From Pseudomonas viridiflava (lineage in GTDB: Bacteria; Pseudomonadota; Gammaproteobacteria; Pseudomonadales; Pseudomonadaceae), in assembly GCF_900602065.1 (NCBI RefSeq), contig NZ_UWFN01000079.1, positions 1-54,596 on the forward strand: a stretch of DNA of 54,596 nt, written 5' to 3'. The translations under genes were made by a program, and so were the position numbers. Position 1 is the stretch's first letter. Each line of letters opens with the position of its first letter. This document shows, one piece after another, positions 19,076 to 27,457 of the stretch. A model generated the notes under the pieces. That model searched no databases. It worked only from the letters and a program-made list of their open reading frames with translations, and was not told where the DNA came from.

Positions 19076-19094
19076 GAGATGGATTTTCATTCAA
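19076..19094 (-). promoter_or_regulatory. Possible Fur box upstream of the hydroxamate receptor
   Basis: Read on the minus strand, TTGAATGAAAATCCATCTC matches the Fur consensus at 12 of 19 positions, about 70 bases before the receptor start. The match is moderate. Confidence 0.45.
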
Positions 19095-19254
19095 ATAATC
19101 GGGACTTATTTTTTTGCCGCGAAATATTTCTTTCACGCCGGGGTTGAATTGTTCCTCGATAAGCGCCAACACTGTGATTGAGGCCAGACAAAATGAACCT
19201 CCTGAAAAGGAGCTCGTCCGATCTCACAAGAGCAAGCCTTAGAAGGGAACAACT

Positions 19255-19683
19255 ATGCAAATCCAGGTCAATTGCGATAACCACATCGAAAGCAGTATCC
19301 GACTGGAGGAGTGGGTCCGTACCACTGTAGAAAGCACGCTCGAACGTTACGAAGAGGATCTGACTCGCATTGAAGTCCACATCCGCGATGAAAACGGCGA
19401 CAAACCGGGCCCGCATGACATGCGCTGCCAGATGGAAGCCCGACCAAAGGGTCACCAGCCTATCTCGGTAACCCACAAGGCAGACACCCTGGATCAGGCA
19501 GTGGATGGTGCCGCAGTCAAACTTGATCATGCTCTTGAACATCTATTCGGCAAGTTGCGCAAAAAACGCGCAGGTGCCCCAATCGTTGACGACACAACGA
19601 TTGAATCGGAAAACCCCGACGCTCTGTTGCAGGAAGAGTTTCTGGAAAAGGAACAGGAAAAAAGCGTTGCTCAACTGGGTTGA
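19255..19683 (+). CDS. HPF/RaiA-family ribosome-associated protein
   Basis: This 142-residue protein matches the S30AE ribosome hibernation family: a beta-alpha fold over about residues 1-105 followed by an acidic C-terminal tail (about 112-142). Family members bind the 30S decoding region and inactivate ribosomes under stress. AAGGGA lies just upstream of ATG. It is a single-gene unit with its own strong terminator at 19724-19755, placed between a sigma/FecR pair and a receptor gene on the other strand. It is distinct from the HPF normally found beside rpoN. Confidence 0.82.
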   Translation: MQIQVNCDNHIESSIRLEEWVRTTVESTLERYEEDLTRIEVHIRDENGDKPGPHDMRCQMEARPKGHQPISVTHKADTLDQAVDGAAVKLDHALEHLFGKLRKKRAGAPIVDDTTIESENPDALLQEEFLEKEQEKSVAQLG

Positions 19684-19723
19684 ACCACGCTGAACTCAGT
19701 TGATTGACTATATGTTGAACAAA

Positions 19724-19755
19724 GGGCGGGCCTGAAAAACAGGCCCGCCCTTTTT
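19724..19755 (+). terminator. Rho-independent terminator after the HPF-like gene
   Basis: GGGCGGGCCTG and CAGGCCCGCCC form a perfect 11-base stem with an AAAAA loop, followed by TTTTT. Only 29 bases separate it from the end of the opposite-strand fecR-like gene. Confidence 0.93.
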
Positions 19756-19784
19756 CGTTCCAGCGCCTGAAGCATGTGCCACGC

Positions 19785-20747
19785 TTAATTGGCTGGCTTT
19801 ATCCTGACGAACAGCGGGGTAAAGCGCTCAACCTTGATGGGCAGGTTGTCAGCCAGCGTGGCAAGGGCCGCATCGGTATCGTCCAGACGGAACACGCCGG
19901 AAACCCGAATCCCTTGCAGCGCCTGCTCATCGAACTGCAAGACGCCACGCCGGTAGGCTCCGAGCGCTTGCAGCACTTCGCCGAGTGGTCGGTCATCCGC
20001 TTTGAGCAAGCCACGAGTCCAGGCAGCCGGGTCATCGTTACCCATCGCGTCAGGTGCCTGTACAACGCCATCCTTGAGCGTGGCTCGCTGGCCCGTGTTA
20101 ACCCGAACGTCAGTCAAACGATCAGCATTGGCGGCAACTGCCGATTCAAGCACGCTGACCTGAACCGAACCGTCCTGCCCTTTACGCACCACAAAGCGCG
20201 TCCCCAGCGCCGTTATGGTGCCTTGACTGGTCTTGACCACGAACGGCCGCTGCGGATCTTTTGCCACCTGCACCCACATTTCGCCGCGATACAGCTCAAT
20301 CACACGCCGCCGTTCGTCGAATTCCACGTCCAGCGCAGAGCCGCTATTGAGCTTCAACTCGCTACCGTCGGTCAGCAATATGTCTCGCCTCTGTCCGGTA
20401 TCTGTGCGCTCATCGGCCAGCCATACCGGCGCCTCATTAACACTCAACCAGCCAAAAAACAGCACGCCCAACAAGGCAATAGCTTGCAACGGGCGCGGCG
20501 AAATCCTGCTTTTTGCGGGAGGAAAAACCTTGCCCAATGCCTTTCTGGCGGGCTTGGCTGGCAACTTTTCGAAACTGCCCATCACCGCCTGCATGCGGGT
20601 GACGGCCAGTGCGTGCCTTGGATCGGCGTGGCGCCAGGCGTTGAATGCCTGCCGATCAGCGTTGCTGACGGCGTCATCATGCAGCAACGCCAGCCAATGC
20701 GCGGCCTGCCCGATCATCGACTCCGACGGTTCGTGCTCCGCGTTCAT
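19785..20747 (-). CDS. FecR-family anti-sigma factor (pair 2)
   Basis: This 320-residue FecR-like protein has an N-terminal sigma-binding domain with conserved Trp residues (about 10-60), a single membrane segment (about 86-106) and a periplasmic FecR domain (about 115-320). Unlike the other three FecR proteins here, no twin-arginine pair precedes its membrane segment. Its start overlaps the sigma factor stop as ATGA. It probably senses the loaded receptor at 16513-19005. Confidence 0.88.
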   Translation of the reverse strand: MNAEHEPSESMIGQAAHWLALLHDDAVSNADRQAFNAWRHADPRHALAVTRMQAVMGSFEKLPAKPARKALGKVFPPAKSRISPRPLQAIALLGVLFFGWLSVNEAPVWLADERTDTGQRRDILLTDGSELKLNSGSALDVEFDERRRVIELYRGEMWVQVAKDPQRPFVVKTSQGTITALGTRFVVRKGQDGSVQVSVLESAVAANADRLTDVRVNTGQRATLKDGVVQAPDAMGNDDPAAWTRGLLKADDRPLGEVLQALGAYRRGVLQFDEQALQGIRVSGVFRLDDTDAALATLADNLPIKVERFTPLFVRIKPAN

Positions 20748-21289
20748 GACAAGTGGCCCGAACCGTGCAGAGTTTTATAGCAATGCACTAACACGCTGGC
20801 CATGTACTGCTTGACCATGCTGGCGGACACACCCAACACCGTGGCGATTTCGTTGTAACTCAAGCCGTCCAGACGGTTGAGCAAAAACGCTTCACGTGGC
20901 TTGGCGGGCAGCCCTTCCAACATCCGGGAGATTTTTTCGAGTATCTGCAATGCGCTGTGAATCGCTTCGGGGCTGGGAATATTGGCTTCGTCAGCACCCA
21001 GCGCGAGGGCGTCCAGGTAAGCCTGTTCGATCTTGCGACGTCGGGCACCATCGATGAGCAGACGCGTGGCAGTGGTCGTCAAAAATGCACGAGGCTCTTT
21101 GAGGTTCTGCGGCTCGGCAAGCGTCAACACACGGATGAAAGCGTCATGGGCAAGATCGGCCGCTCGCTGCGAGCAACCCAGTTTTTTACGCAGCCATCCA
21201 TGCAACCAGGAATGGTGGTCGCTGTAGAGCTCAGTAAATTGCCGATGACGATGGATCAAGTCGTCATCGGATGCAGGAATGTCGCGCAT
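20744..21289 (-). CDS. FecI-type ECF sigma factor (pair 2)
   Basis: This 181-residue ECF sigma factor has region 2 (about 18-85, with DLAHDAFIRV) and region 4 (about 115-170, with LSYNEIATVLGVS). ATG at 21289 is chosen because the alternative GTG at 21310 lies inside a Fur-box-like site (21309-21327), where the promoter should be. It overlaps fecR-like pair 2 by four bases. The likely target is the hydroxamate-type receptor gene further downstream on the same strand. Confidence 0.88.
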   Translation of the reverse strand: MRDIPASDDDLIHRHRQFTELYSDHHSWLHGWLRKKLGCSQRAADLAHDAFIRVLTLAEPQNLKEPRAFLTTTATRLLIDGARRRKIEQAYLDALALGADEANIPSPEAIHSALQILEKISRMLEGLPAKPREAFLLNRLDGLSYNEIATVLGVSASMVKQYMASVLVHCYKTLHGSGHLS

Positions 21290-21308
21290 GCGGCAATGCT
21301 TCTTAAAC

Positions 21309-21327
21309 ACGAAAAATTATCATTAAC
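21309..21327 (-). promoter_or_regulatory. Fur-box-like site ahead of ECF sigma pair 2
   Basis: On the minus strand GTTAATGATAATTTTTCGT matches the Fur consensus at 13 of 19 positions, including an unbroken AATGATAAT core. It ends 20 bases before the preferred sigma start. Confidence 0.65.
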
Positions 21328-21456
21328 GCGAAAGATGCCATCATTCTGTAACAACGGCAAGCGCAGGATCTTTTTCAGATTAATCACTTAATTGTCGAGA
21401 ACTAAAGGGACAAACCCCCAGTCAATTTATGCAGACCCAACTGGCAGGTACCGAAA

Positions 21457-21792
21457 ATGGATAATCCTTTTCAGCAGATTACCGATGCTTTCCATCCTGA
21501 CTATCGGGTGAACCTGAGCATTCAAGGCCTCGACGGCAGCATCATGCTGACGTTGTCCAACGAGACTGGCGTGGTCGCCAAACGCTTGATCAGCGCCGCC
21601 CAGCGCAATGATCCCAAGCGCTTGCAACGGCTGATAGAAAGCGTGCAATTCGGCATCGCGATCGAAGAAGGTCACAGCGCAATCAAGATTCTGGCGGCGA
21701 TGACCGACGGCGACGTGAAACGCCTCGCGCCCCCGCCCTCGAAGCTAGCCAACCTGATGGCCACCCGCCCGACCGTGTCGGTGGGGATTTGA
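21457..21792 (+). CDS. DUF3509 protein
   Basis: This 111-residue soluble protein matches the Pseudomonas DUF3509 family: a two-layer fold of beta strands and a helix, with a variable C-terminal tail rich in Pro, Lys and Thr. It has no signal peptide or membrane segment. It is divergent from the ECF sigma pair 2 and appears monocistronic. Function is unknown. Confidence 0.8.
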   Translation: MDNPFQQITDAFHPDYRVNLSIQGLDGSIMLTLSNETGVVAKRLISAAQRNDPKRLQRLIESVQFGIAIEEGHSAIKILAAMTDGDVKRLAPPPSKLANLMATRPTVSVGI

Positions 21793-21905
21793 TGCCGAGT
21801 CACCGCGGTTTCGATGGCGGCGACCTTCACTTCAACAGAGCTTAAGGCCCTACTGTCGAGACCCGCCAGCGGGCCTGAATAATCTCGTACTTTTCTATAG
21901 AACCC

Positions 21906-21996
21906 TGTGGGAGCGAATTTATTCGCGAGGGGGTCTTCTCATACGACACACCTCTTTAGCCTGCTCTGGCCCAATCGCGAATGAATTCGCTCCCAC
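21906..21996. repeat. REP pair, GAGCGAATTTATTCGCGA family
   Basis: GTGGGAGCGAATTTATTCGC faces GCGAATGAATTCGCTCCCAC between the convergent DUF3509 and psiE-like genes. It occupies most of the 237-base gap, which has no gene. Confidence 0.85.
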
Positions 21997-22029
21997 CGTA
22001 GAGTCATCGATACACACCCCACCGAATGC

Positions 22030-22479
22030 TCAGCTTTCCGTCTTTTCCTTCACCGACGGAAAGCGTGACGAAGCAAATCGCACCACCAGAATCGCAAACG
22101 CCAGCAGCAGAATCCCGCCACACAAGTAGATGATCCCCAGATCCGGCGGAGCATGGTGGGAAACATCGCTGATCAACAACCGCGTCAGCGCCGTGATTGC
22201 CACGTAGATCAAGAACCTGATGGGCATGTGGTTGGTCTTGAAATAGATACCTACCATCGCCCCGAGTTCGAGGTAGATAAATAGCAGCAGAATGTCATCA
22301 ACGCTGACGCTGCCTTTGCCGATCATCTCTATGAAGGCCAGAATTGCGCCGTATGCGGTGATCGCCCCAATCCCGAAAAGAGCCAGGTAATGGAAAGCCT
22401 CTACGCACAGATTGCCAAGCGAATCCGCTTGATCGTGCAGGGTCTTGCGTAGCTTTTCAGCCCATTTCAGTTCTGACAT
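22030..22479 (-). CDS. PsiE-family phosphate-starvation-inducible membrane protein
   Basis: This 149-residue protein has four hydrophobic segments (about residues 28-50, 62-80, 85-105 and 113-135) with a polar N-terminus and a basic, acidic-ended C-terminus, as in PsiE-like proteins. E. coli PsiE is induced by phosphate limitation; its biochemical role is unknown. The ATG start is clear and the gene stands alone between the convergent DUF3509 gene and the divergent yebG. Confidence 0.82.
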   Translation of the reverse strand: MSELKWAEKLRKTLHDQADSLGNLCVEAFHYLALFGIGAITAYGAILAFIEMIGKGSVSVDDILLLFIYLELGAMVGIYFKTNHMPIRFLIYVAITALTRLLISDVSHHAPPDLGIIYLCGGILLLAFAILVVRFASSRFPSVKEKTES

Positions 22480-22690
22480 CTCTAACTCATCCTGTACAAA
22501 AATTGAGCAACACTACCAGGTCAACATAATGCCGCTTTGTGCGTGAAGCATTGCCGCGCGTGATTCTCAAGCAGGAACGAGGCCATTTGCCAGACTTAAG
22601 AGCGCGGCGGGTTGTCGCAAGGCACACAAGAAGAGTAAAAAAGATGCGGGTTAGCCACTATTCAATCCAGAGCGATTGGCTTATGCTTTG

Positions 22691-22710
22691 CACTGTATAA
22701 ACAACCAGTG
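22691..22710. promoter_or_regulatory. LexA (SOS) box upstream of yebG
   Basis: CTGTATAAACAACCAG at 22693-22708 has the CTG-N10-CAG form with an A/T-rich left core and symmetric ACTG/CAGT flanks. It lies about 110 bases upstream of the yebG start. The family is SOS-induced in E. coli. Confidence 0.8.
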
Positions 22711-22820
22711 GTATTTTCACCAATTATGCAGCAGCGCAGATCGGCTGATTCATTTGCTCTGCTTCACACGCACACCGGGGGCGTTCCCCTCCAATACTGC
22801 ACCTGATTACGAGGCCTGAC

Positions 22821-23075
22821 ATGGCTGTTGAAACCCTATATCGCAGTACCCGCGACTTGGAGACTACATTCGTGGATCGTAAACTCGCCGATGCACACGA
22901 CCAGATGCTCGAACTGGCAGAGTCGCTGACCGAGATTCTGATGAAGAACGTGCCGGGCCTCACCGAAAAACAAGCTGAAGACACCAGCATCTTCATGGCC
23001 AAGAACCGTGTCGTCTTTGCCGCTGCGTTCAAGAACAACGCAGGCGCACTGGCTGAGTTGGGTCAGGAAGGCTGA
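22821..23075 (+). CDS. yebG: YebG-family SOS-induced protein
   Basis: This 84-residue protein begins MAVETLYRSTRDLE and shares the FVDRK-ADAHD-MLELAE pattern with E. coli YebG, a DNA-damage-inducible protein of unknown biochemical role. It is predicted to be all helical after a short N-terminal strand. GAGG lies seven bases before ATG. The gene is monocistronic, with an SOS box upstream and a REP downstream. Confidence 0.85.
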   Translation: MAVETLYRSTRDLETTFVDRKLADAHDQMLELAESLTEILMKNVPGLTEKQAEDTSIFMAKNRVVFAAAFKNNAGALAELGQEG

Positions 23076-23099
23076 TCAGCGTGCAGCAAACACTGGATC

Positions 23100-23171
23100 T
23101 GTAGGAGCTGCCGAAGGCTGCGATAGCGGTATGTCAGGATAAATGCTTCGCAGCCTCCGGCAGCTCCTACA
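23100..23171. repeat. REP palindrome downstream of yebG
   Basis: TGTAGGAGCTGCCGAAGGC to CCGGCAGCTCCTACA inverted repeat in the 272-base gap between yebG and ECF sigma pair 3. Confidence 0.85.
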
Positions 23172-23289
23172 GAAAGCGCATTTCAATTAGTGATTTGCAT
23201 TGTTTGATAAGCGCTCACGAGTAATGCCAGGTAGCGATAGCGGTTTCTCTAAAAGACTTTGTTCGATTAGATGGCGCGTCAACATCAAA

Positions 23290-23308
23290 GCAATTGAGAA
23301 GCAGTCTC
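23290..23308 (+). promoter_or_regulatory. Fur-box-like site ahead of ECF sigma pair 3
   Basis: GCAATTGAGAAGCAGTCTC matches the Fur consensus at 12 of 19 positions and contains the inverted repeat TGAGA-N5-TCTCA (completed by the A at 23309). It ends 39 bases before the sigma start. Confidence 0.55.
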
Positions 23309-23347
23309 ATTCATGCTAGCCTCGCCAACACATTATTGGTGGCTGCC

Positions 23348-23923
23348 ATGGGCGGCGAACTTTGCTTTTCAGAGCGTTTTGCCGTGCCCGATCAAGCCGC
23401 CAGGCTTAGCCTCTATCTCGCCCATCGTCCTGCGCTGATCAACTATGCCAAAGGCGTGTTGGGTGATCGCGCGAGCGCCGAGGATGTGGTGCAGGATGCC
23501 TTCCTGCGTTTCAGCGAGCCCACCAGCACAGCACTGGAACAGCCAGCGGCTTATCTCTATCGCATTGTGCGCAATCTGGCTCTGGATGCCATGCGCCGAC
23601 AGAATAGTGAAAGTCGTCAGCAACAAAGCCCGCCACAATGGATGCAACCCGGGCAACTGCACTCCCCCGAGCAACAGTTTTTGCACCAGGCTGATATCAG
23701 TCGGGTTGCTGAGACCTTTGCTGACTTGCCCGAACAAATGCGCATCGCCGTCGAGATGCACCGGCTGGGTGGTTATACTCTGCAGCAAATCGCCAGCCAC
23801 CTGAACATCTCGCTGTCCATGACCCACCGTCTGGTGCGTGACGCTGTGGTTCAGTTGGCCTCCAGTATCGAAGTTGAACCGTCAGCGCAGATGGCTCAAC
23901 GCAAGGAGCGCCCACGTGCATGA
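23348..23923 (+). CDS. ECF sigma factor (pair 3, orphan)
   Basis: This 191-residue ECF sigma factor has region 2 (about 25-90, with AEDVVQDAFLRF) and region 4 (about 120-175, with YTLQQIASHLNIS), plus a basic tail. ATG at 23348 is chosen; TTG at 23294 lies inside the Fur-box-like site. It overlaps the fecR-like gene by eight bases. No receptor gene follows on this strand, so its target lies elsewhere. It is more diverged from FecI than pairs 1 and 2. Confidence 0.88.
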   Translation: MGGELCFSERFAVPDQAARLSLYLAHRPALINYAKGVLGDRASAEDVVQDAFLRFSEPTSTALEQPAAYLYRIVRNLALDAMRRQNSESRQQQSPPQWMQPGQLHSPEQQFLHQADISRVAETFADLPEQMRIAVEMHRLGGYTLQQIASHLNISLSMTHRLVRDAVVQLASSIEVEPSAQMAQRKERPRA

Positions 23924-24848
23924 GTTGACGCCTTCCACAGCCAGCCTGGAACAGGCCAGTGACTGGTTACTGGATCTGCAGGCTGAGCCCGAGCGCTTCG
24001 AGGAGTTCGATAACTGGCTGAACGCCAGCCCGGAGCACCTTACCGCCTGGGCTCAAGTCAATCGCGCCTGGTCAGCCATCGAGCAGCCTTCTACCACTGC
24101 ACACTGGCCGAAACCAACCGAGGTCACGCGACTCAAACCGTCACGCCGCAACCGGTCGATGCTTGCGGCCGCCTGTGTCTGTTTCATCGCGCTGGGCGCC
24201 GCATGGCTGAACAATCCGGACTGGCAGGCGGACTATCACACCGGTACAGGCGAAACCCGTGTCGTGCAATTGGCGGATGGCAGCCAGTTGACGCTGGCTG
24301 CGCGCAGTGCAGTGGATGTGAACTACAGCGGTGACACCCGACGGATCACCTTGCGCAGCGGCGAAGCGCTGTTTGATGTGGTGCATGACGCAAAACGGCC
24401 GTTTCAGGTCGATGCCGATAACGTAGTCATCCGGGTGCTGGGCACCTCGTTCGATGTTGCACGCAGTGATGCCGGCATTAAAGTCGAGGTCCGGGAAGGT
24501 GCCGTCGGGGTCAACTCCAGGGGCACACCATACCGCCTTGGCGCAGGTCAACGACTGTGGCTTGATGGCGCCCAAGGTAGCGCTCAGCAACGCACAATCG
24601 CCCCCGACGAAGTGGCCACCTGGGTCAGCGGCCAGCAGTTTTTCGAGAACGCCACGGTGCTCGAAGTCGTTGAGCAATTACGCAAATATCAGCGTGGCTG
24701 GATAGTGATCGGCGACGACGCGCTGGGGCAGAAGCGTGTAACCGGGCTTTATGATTTGCGCGATACGCAGCGGGCGCTGCAGGCTTTATCAAAACCGGTT
24801 GGCGCGCAAGTTAAACAGTATTCGCCGTTGCTTACGGTGTTGAAGTAG
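23916..24848 (+). CDS. FecR-family anti-sigma factor (pair 3)
   Basis: This 310-residue FecR-like protein has an N-terminal sigma-binding region (about 10-60, with WLLDLQ and LTAWAQVNRAW), a twin-arginine (RR at 77-78) before a membrane helix (about 81-98), and a periplasmic FecR domain (about 105-310). GTG at 23916 is chosen because AAGGAG lies eight bases upstream and it overlaps the sigma stop. The next gene is convergent and unrelated, so the cognate receptor is not adjacent. Confidence 0.87.
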   Translation: MHELTPSTASLEQASDWLLDLQAEPERFEEFDNWLNASPEHLTAWAQVNRAWSAIEQPSTTAHWPKPTEVTRLKPSRRNRSMLAAACVCFIALGAAWLNNPDWQADYHTGTGETRVVQLADGSQLTLAARSAVDVNYSGDTRRITLRSGEALFDVVHDAKRPFQVDADNVVIRVLGTSFDVARSDAGIKVEVREGAVGVNSRGTPYRLGAGQRLWLDGAQGSAQQRTIAPDEVATWVSGQQFFENATVLEVVEQLRKYQRGWIVIGDDALGQKRVTGLYDLRDTQRALQALSKPVGAQVKQYSPLLTVLK

Positions 24849-24989
24849 GCCTTACGATCATCCCTCGCACAGTAACGTGGGCCCGAATTTATCCGGGGAG
24901 GCGGTATAGCTAACGATGCAAATTGTTGAATGTACAGTCACCTTACCGGTGTTCACGGCGCCTTGATGTAGCGCTGCAAACACTGAACC

Positions 24990-25062
24990 TGTAGGAGCTG
25001 CCGAAGGCTGCGATGGCGGCGTGTCAGCACTGAATGCTTCGCAGCCTTCGGCAGCGCCTACA
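24990..25062. repeat. REP palindrome between convergent genes
   Basis: TGTAGGAGCTGCCGAAGGC to GCCTTCGGCAGCGCCTACA. A degenerate half element with GGGCCCGAATTTATCC lies at about 24880. These fill the 251-base gap 24849-25099, which has no gene. Confidence 0.85.
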
Positions 25063-25099
25063 GAAATGCGCATGAGGGCCATGCTTCGTGGCATACAAA

Positions 25100-26131
25100 T
25101 CAGACTCCCTCCCCCACCTTCAACAACTGTTCAGCCAACATGTCTGCCACGCGCGCGGGTGAACGCTTTTCTGCCTGAGCGTGCGCGTACACTTCAGTCA
25201 GTCGTTGGCCAATGCGCGAAAGATGTCCCGTGATGGTGCCGGGACTTTCTCCGGTGTGCTGCAGGGCAACGTAAATGAGCCCGCCAGAATTGATCACGTA
25301 ATCGGGAGCATAAAGAATGCCGCGCGCTTCCAGTTGATCAGCCACCTGCAAACTGCTGAGCTGGTTGCTGGCCCCGCCAGCCACGGCGGCACAGCGCAGT
25401 TGGGCTACCGTCTGACTGTTGAGCACACTGCCGATCCCACAGGGCGCGAGAATATCGCACGGTGTGCTGAGCAACGCTTCACACGCAATCGGATGAGCGC
25501 CGAACTGCTCCATGGCCAGTTGCACACGCCCTTGGTCAAGATCGCTGACCAACAGGTCGGCACCGGCAGCATGCAGTTGCTCAGCCAGCGCATAGCCCAC
25601 ATTGCCCAAGCCCTGTATCGCCACGCGCAAACCTTCAAGGTTATCGCTCCCCAACCGGGCCATCGCCGTGGTTCGAATCCCGGCATAAACGCCCATAGCC
25701 GTGTGCGATGAAGGATCACCTGATTCGCTGGTGCTGGTGACGTGTCGGGTATGCAGCGCGATGCAGTCCATATCGGCGCTGGAGGTGCCACTGTCCAAGG
25801 CTGTGATATAGCGCCCGTTGAGACTTTCGATAAAACGCCCGAACGCTTCAAACAAAGCCGCACGGCTTGGGAGGTGCGCAGGCCGCATGATGACCGCTTT
25901 TCCACCCCCTAACGGCAAGCCGGCAAGCACGGCTTTGTAGCTCATGGTTCTGGCCAGGCGGATAGCATCCTCGATCGCACTCTCTTCATCCGGATAGGAG
26001 AGATAGCGACAGCCCCCCATCGCCGGCCCCCGCCGACAATTATCAATCGCGATCACTGCCTTGAGGCCGGTTTCCCGGTCGACGACCAGATGCAGCGACT
26101 CGACGCGTGATGTATGCATGAGTGCGAACAT
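25100..26131 (-). CDS. Glu/Leu/Phe/Val dehydrogenase family protein (leucine dehydrogenase-like)
   Basis: This 343-residue amino-acid dehydrogenase probably deaminates branched-chain amino acids to 2-oxoacids with NAD. The catalytic Lys lies in LPLGGGKAVI (about residue 82), and the NAD-binding Rossmann motif is QGLGNVGYALAEQL (about 175-190). Its length suits leucine/valine dehydrogenases rather than the longer glutamate enzymes. ATG at 26131 has GGAG eight bases upstream. It is a single gene divergent from the SirB1 gene. Substrate preference is inferred. Confidence 0.88.
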   Translation of the reverse strand: MFALMHTSRVESLHLVVDRETGLKAVIAIDNCRRGPAMGGCRYLSYPDEESAIEDAIRLARTMSYKAVLAGLPLGGGKAVIMRPAHLPSRAALFEAFGRFIESLNGRYITALDSGTSSADMDCIALHTRHVTSTSESGDPSSHTAMGVYAGIRTTAMARLGSDNLEGLRVAIQGLGNVGYALAEQLHAAGADLLVSDLDQGRVQLAMEQFGAHPIACEALLSTPCDILAPCGIGSVLNSQTVAQLRCAAVAGGASNQLSSLQVADQLEARGILYAPDYVINSGGLIYVALQHTGESPGTITGHLSRIGQRLTEVYAHAQAEKRSPARVADMLAEQLLKVGEGV

Positions 26132-26304
26132 CAACGGTGCTCCGGTATGTTTTTTCTAAAGCGAGTATAGGCGCTGCGAAAAAAAATGATGGACCGCTCG
26201 GGACATAGCCCGGAAACACTGTGGCAGCCCTATTTGTAGCTGGACGAATGGCACCAGTGGGTCTAAAACAGGTCATGACTGCCAAGGTCTGCTCGGAGAG
26301 CTAC

Positions 26305-27108
26305 ATGACACCACGTCAACACTGCCTGGCCTGCCTGCAACAAGAACCGTGCGATGTTTTCCAAGCCGCGCTGTGGATATCCGCCGAGCATGATCAGCCG
26401 TTCACACCCGAACTGATACAAGGTCTCATGGATGATCTGTTGCGCCAGACAAGGGCAGCTCTACCGGCTTTACCCGTACCCGAACTGGCACAGCCATTAC
26501 TGCGGCAACTCAATACGCTGGGCTTCGCTCAGGACGACTGGAACCCGCCAAAGCCCCAGTCAGCACTGCTGCATAAAGTTGTGGAACGGCGTCGAGGTCA
26601 GCCGTTAGGCCTGGCGTTAGTCGCCATGGAGTTGGCCAGGCGTCTGGACATCCAACTTGAAGGCGTGAACTTCCCCGGTCACTTTCTGGTGCGTGTCCCG
26701 GGTGCTGACCACCTGCTGGACCCCTGCGGCGGGCGCAGGCTATACCCCAAGGACTGTCGTGAGCTGTTGGCCCGGCAATTCGGGCCTGAGATGCAATTGC
26801 GCGCCGAACACATGACGCGAGCAACCCCTATCAATATTCTGCAACGCATGTCACGCAACCTGCGCCATCTGCATCAAATCAACGATGACTTTCTCGCCGC
26901 CCTCAAGGACGCCAATCGAGTGATGGAACTGGGCCCGGCAACCACCGCTGATTATCTGGCCCGCGCCAGCCTGTACCGAAGTCTGGAATGCCCGCAGGCC
27001 GAGCGTTACGACCTGGAGCACGCGTTGATGCTGAGTGACGACGCGGTTCAGCGCTTACGACTCACCGAACGGCTGGGCCAGTTACCTCACGGTCGGGCTA
27101 TTCATTAG
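26305..27108 (+). CDS. SirB1-family transglutaminase-like protein
   Basis: This 267-residue protein matches SirB1/YchA: a transglutaminase-like fold (about residues 70-190, with GQPLGLALVAMELARRL and NFPGHFLVR) followed by a TPR-like tail. The position usually taken by the transglutaminase Cys reads G-L-A-L here, but the His in NFPGHFLV and the Asp in LLDPCGG are kept. The start at 26305 has GGAG six bases upstream. Function is unknown. Confidence 0.8.
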   Translation: MTPRQHCLACLQQEPCDVFQAALWISAEHDQPFTPELIQGLMDDLLRQTRAALPALPVPELAQPLLRQLNTLGFAQDDWNPPKPQSALLHKVVERRRGQPLGLALVAMELARRLDIQLEGVNFPGHFLVRVPGADHLLDPCGGRRLYPKDCRELLARQFGPEMQLRAEHMTRATPINILQRMSRNLRHLHQINDDFLAALKDANRVMELGPATTADYLARASLYRSLECPQAERYDLEHALMLSDDAVQRLRLTERLGQLPHGRAIH

Positions 27109-27425
27109 GAAAATCCGGGATGTGATTTGCGCATAGCCAAGCGCGGAGTCCTCAACCCTAAGCCTGTGCACGTCACGAACCCTGTCATTTGTAATAAGGG
27201 TCAGCAGCTTTAATGCCTGCTGGGGGGTTCTCGTCAGTACAGAAAAGAACGTGCCTATAGCGGGTTGGCTCTTATAAGTGACCCGGTTGTAATAAGAGGT
27301 ATCCATCCCCGACAATTACGCTTGCTGTAACACTCCATCTCGCAAACCCCTCTTTTTCTGCGATCTGCCAATCACTATCATCCCGGCCACGTTGATTTTG
27401 AAGCTCCTGGATCTGCGTATTATTT

Positions 27426-27453
27426 AGCCGCTGCCGTGCAGCGGCTTTTTTTT
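27426..27453 (+). terminator. Rho-independent terminator without an adjacent gene
   Basis: AGCCGCTGC and GCAGCGGCT form a perfect nine-base stem with a CGT loop, followed by seven T. It lies 318 bases after the SirB1 gene and just before the end of the opposite-strand unknown gene. The gap 27109-27457 otherwise holds only a doubtful short frame, so the terminator may close a long 3' tail or a small RNA. Confidence 0.88.
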
Positions 27454-27457
27454 GCCA

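Noticed and set aside
19776..20780. A 334-codon plus-strand open frame
   Set aside because: It is antisense to the FecR-like gene of pair 2, which has clear domains and a coupled start.
27082..27315. A 77-codon minus-strand frame
   Set aside because: It overlaps the SirB1 gene end, lacks a ribosome site and has no recognisable pattern; kept as doubtful only.
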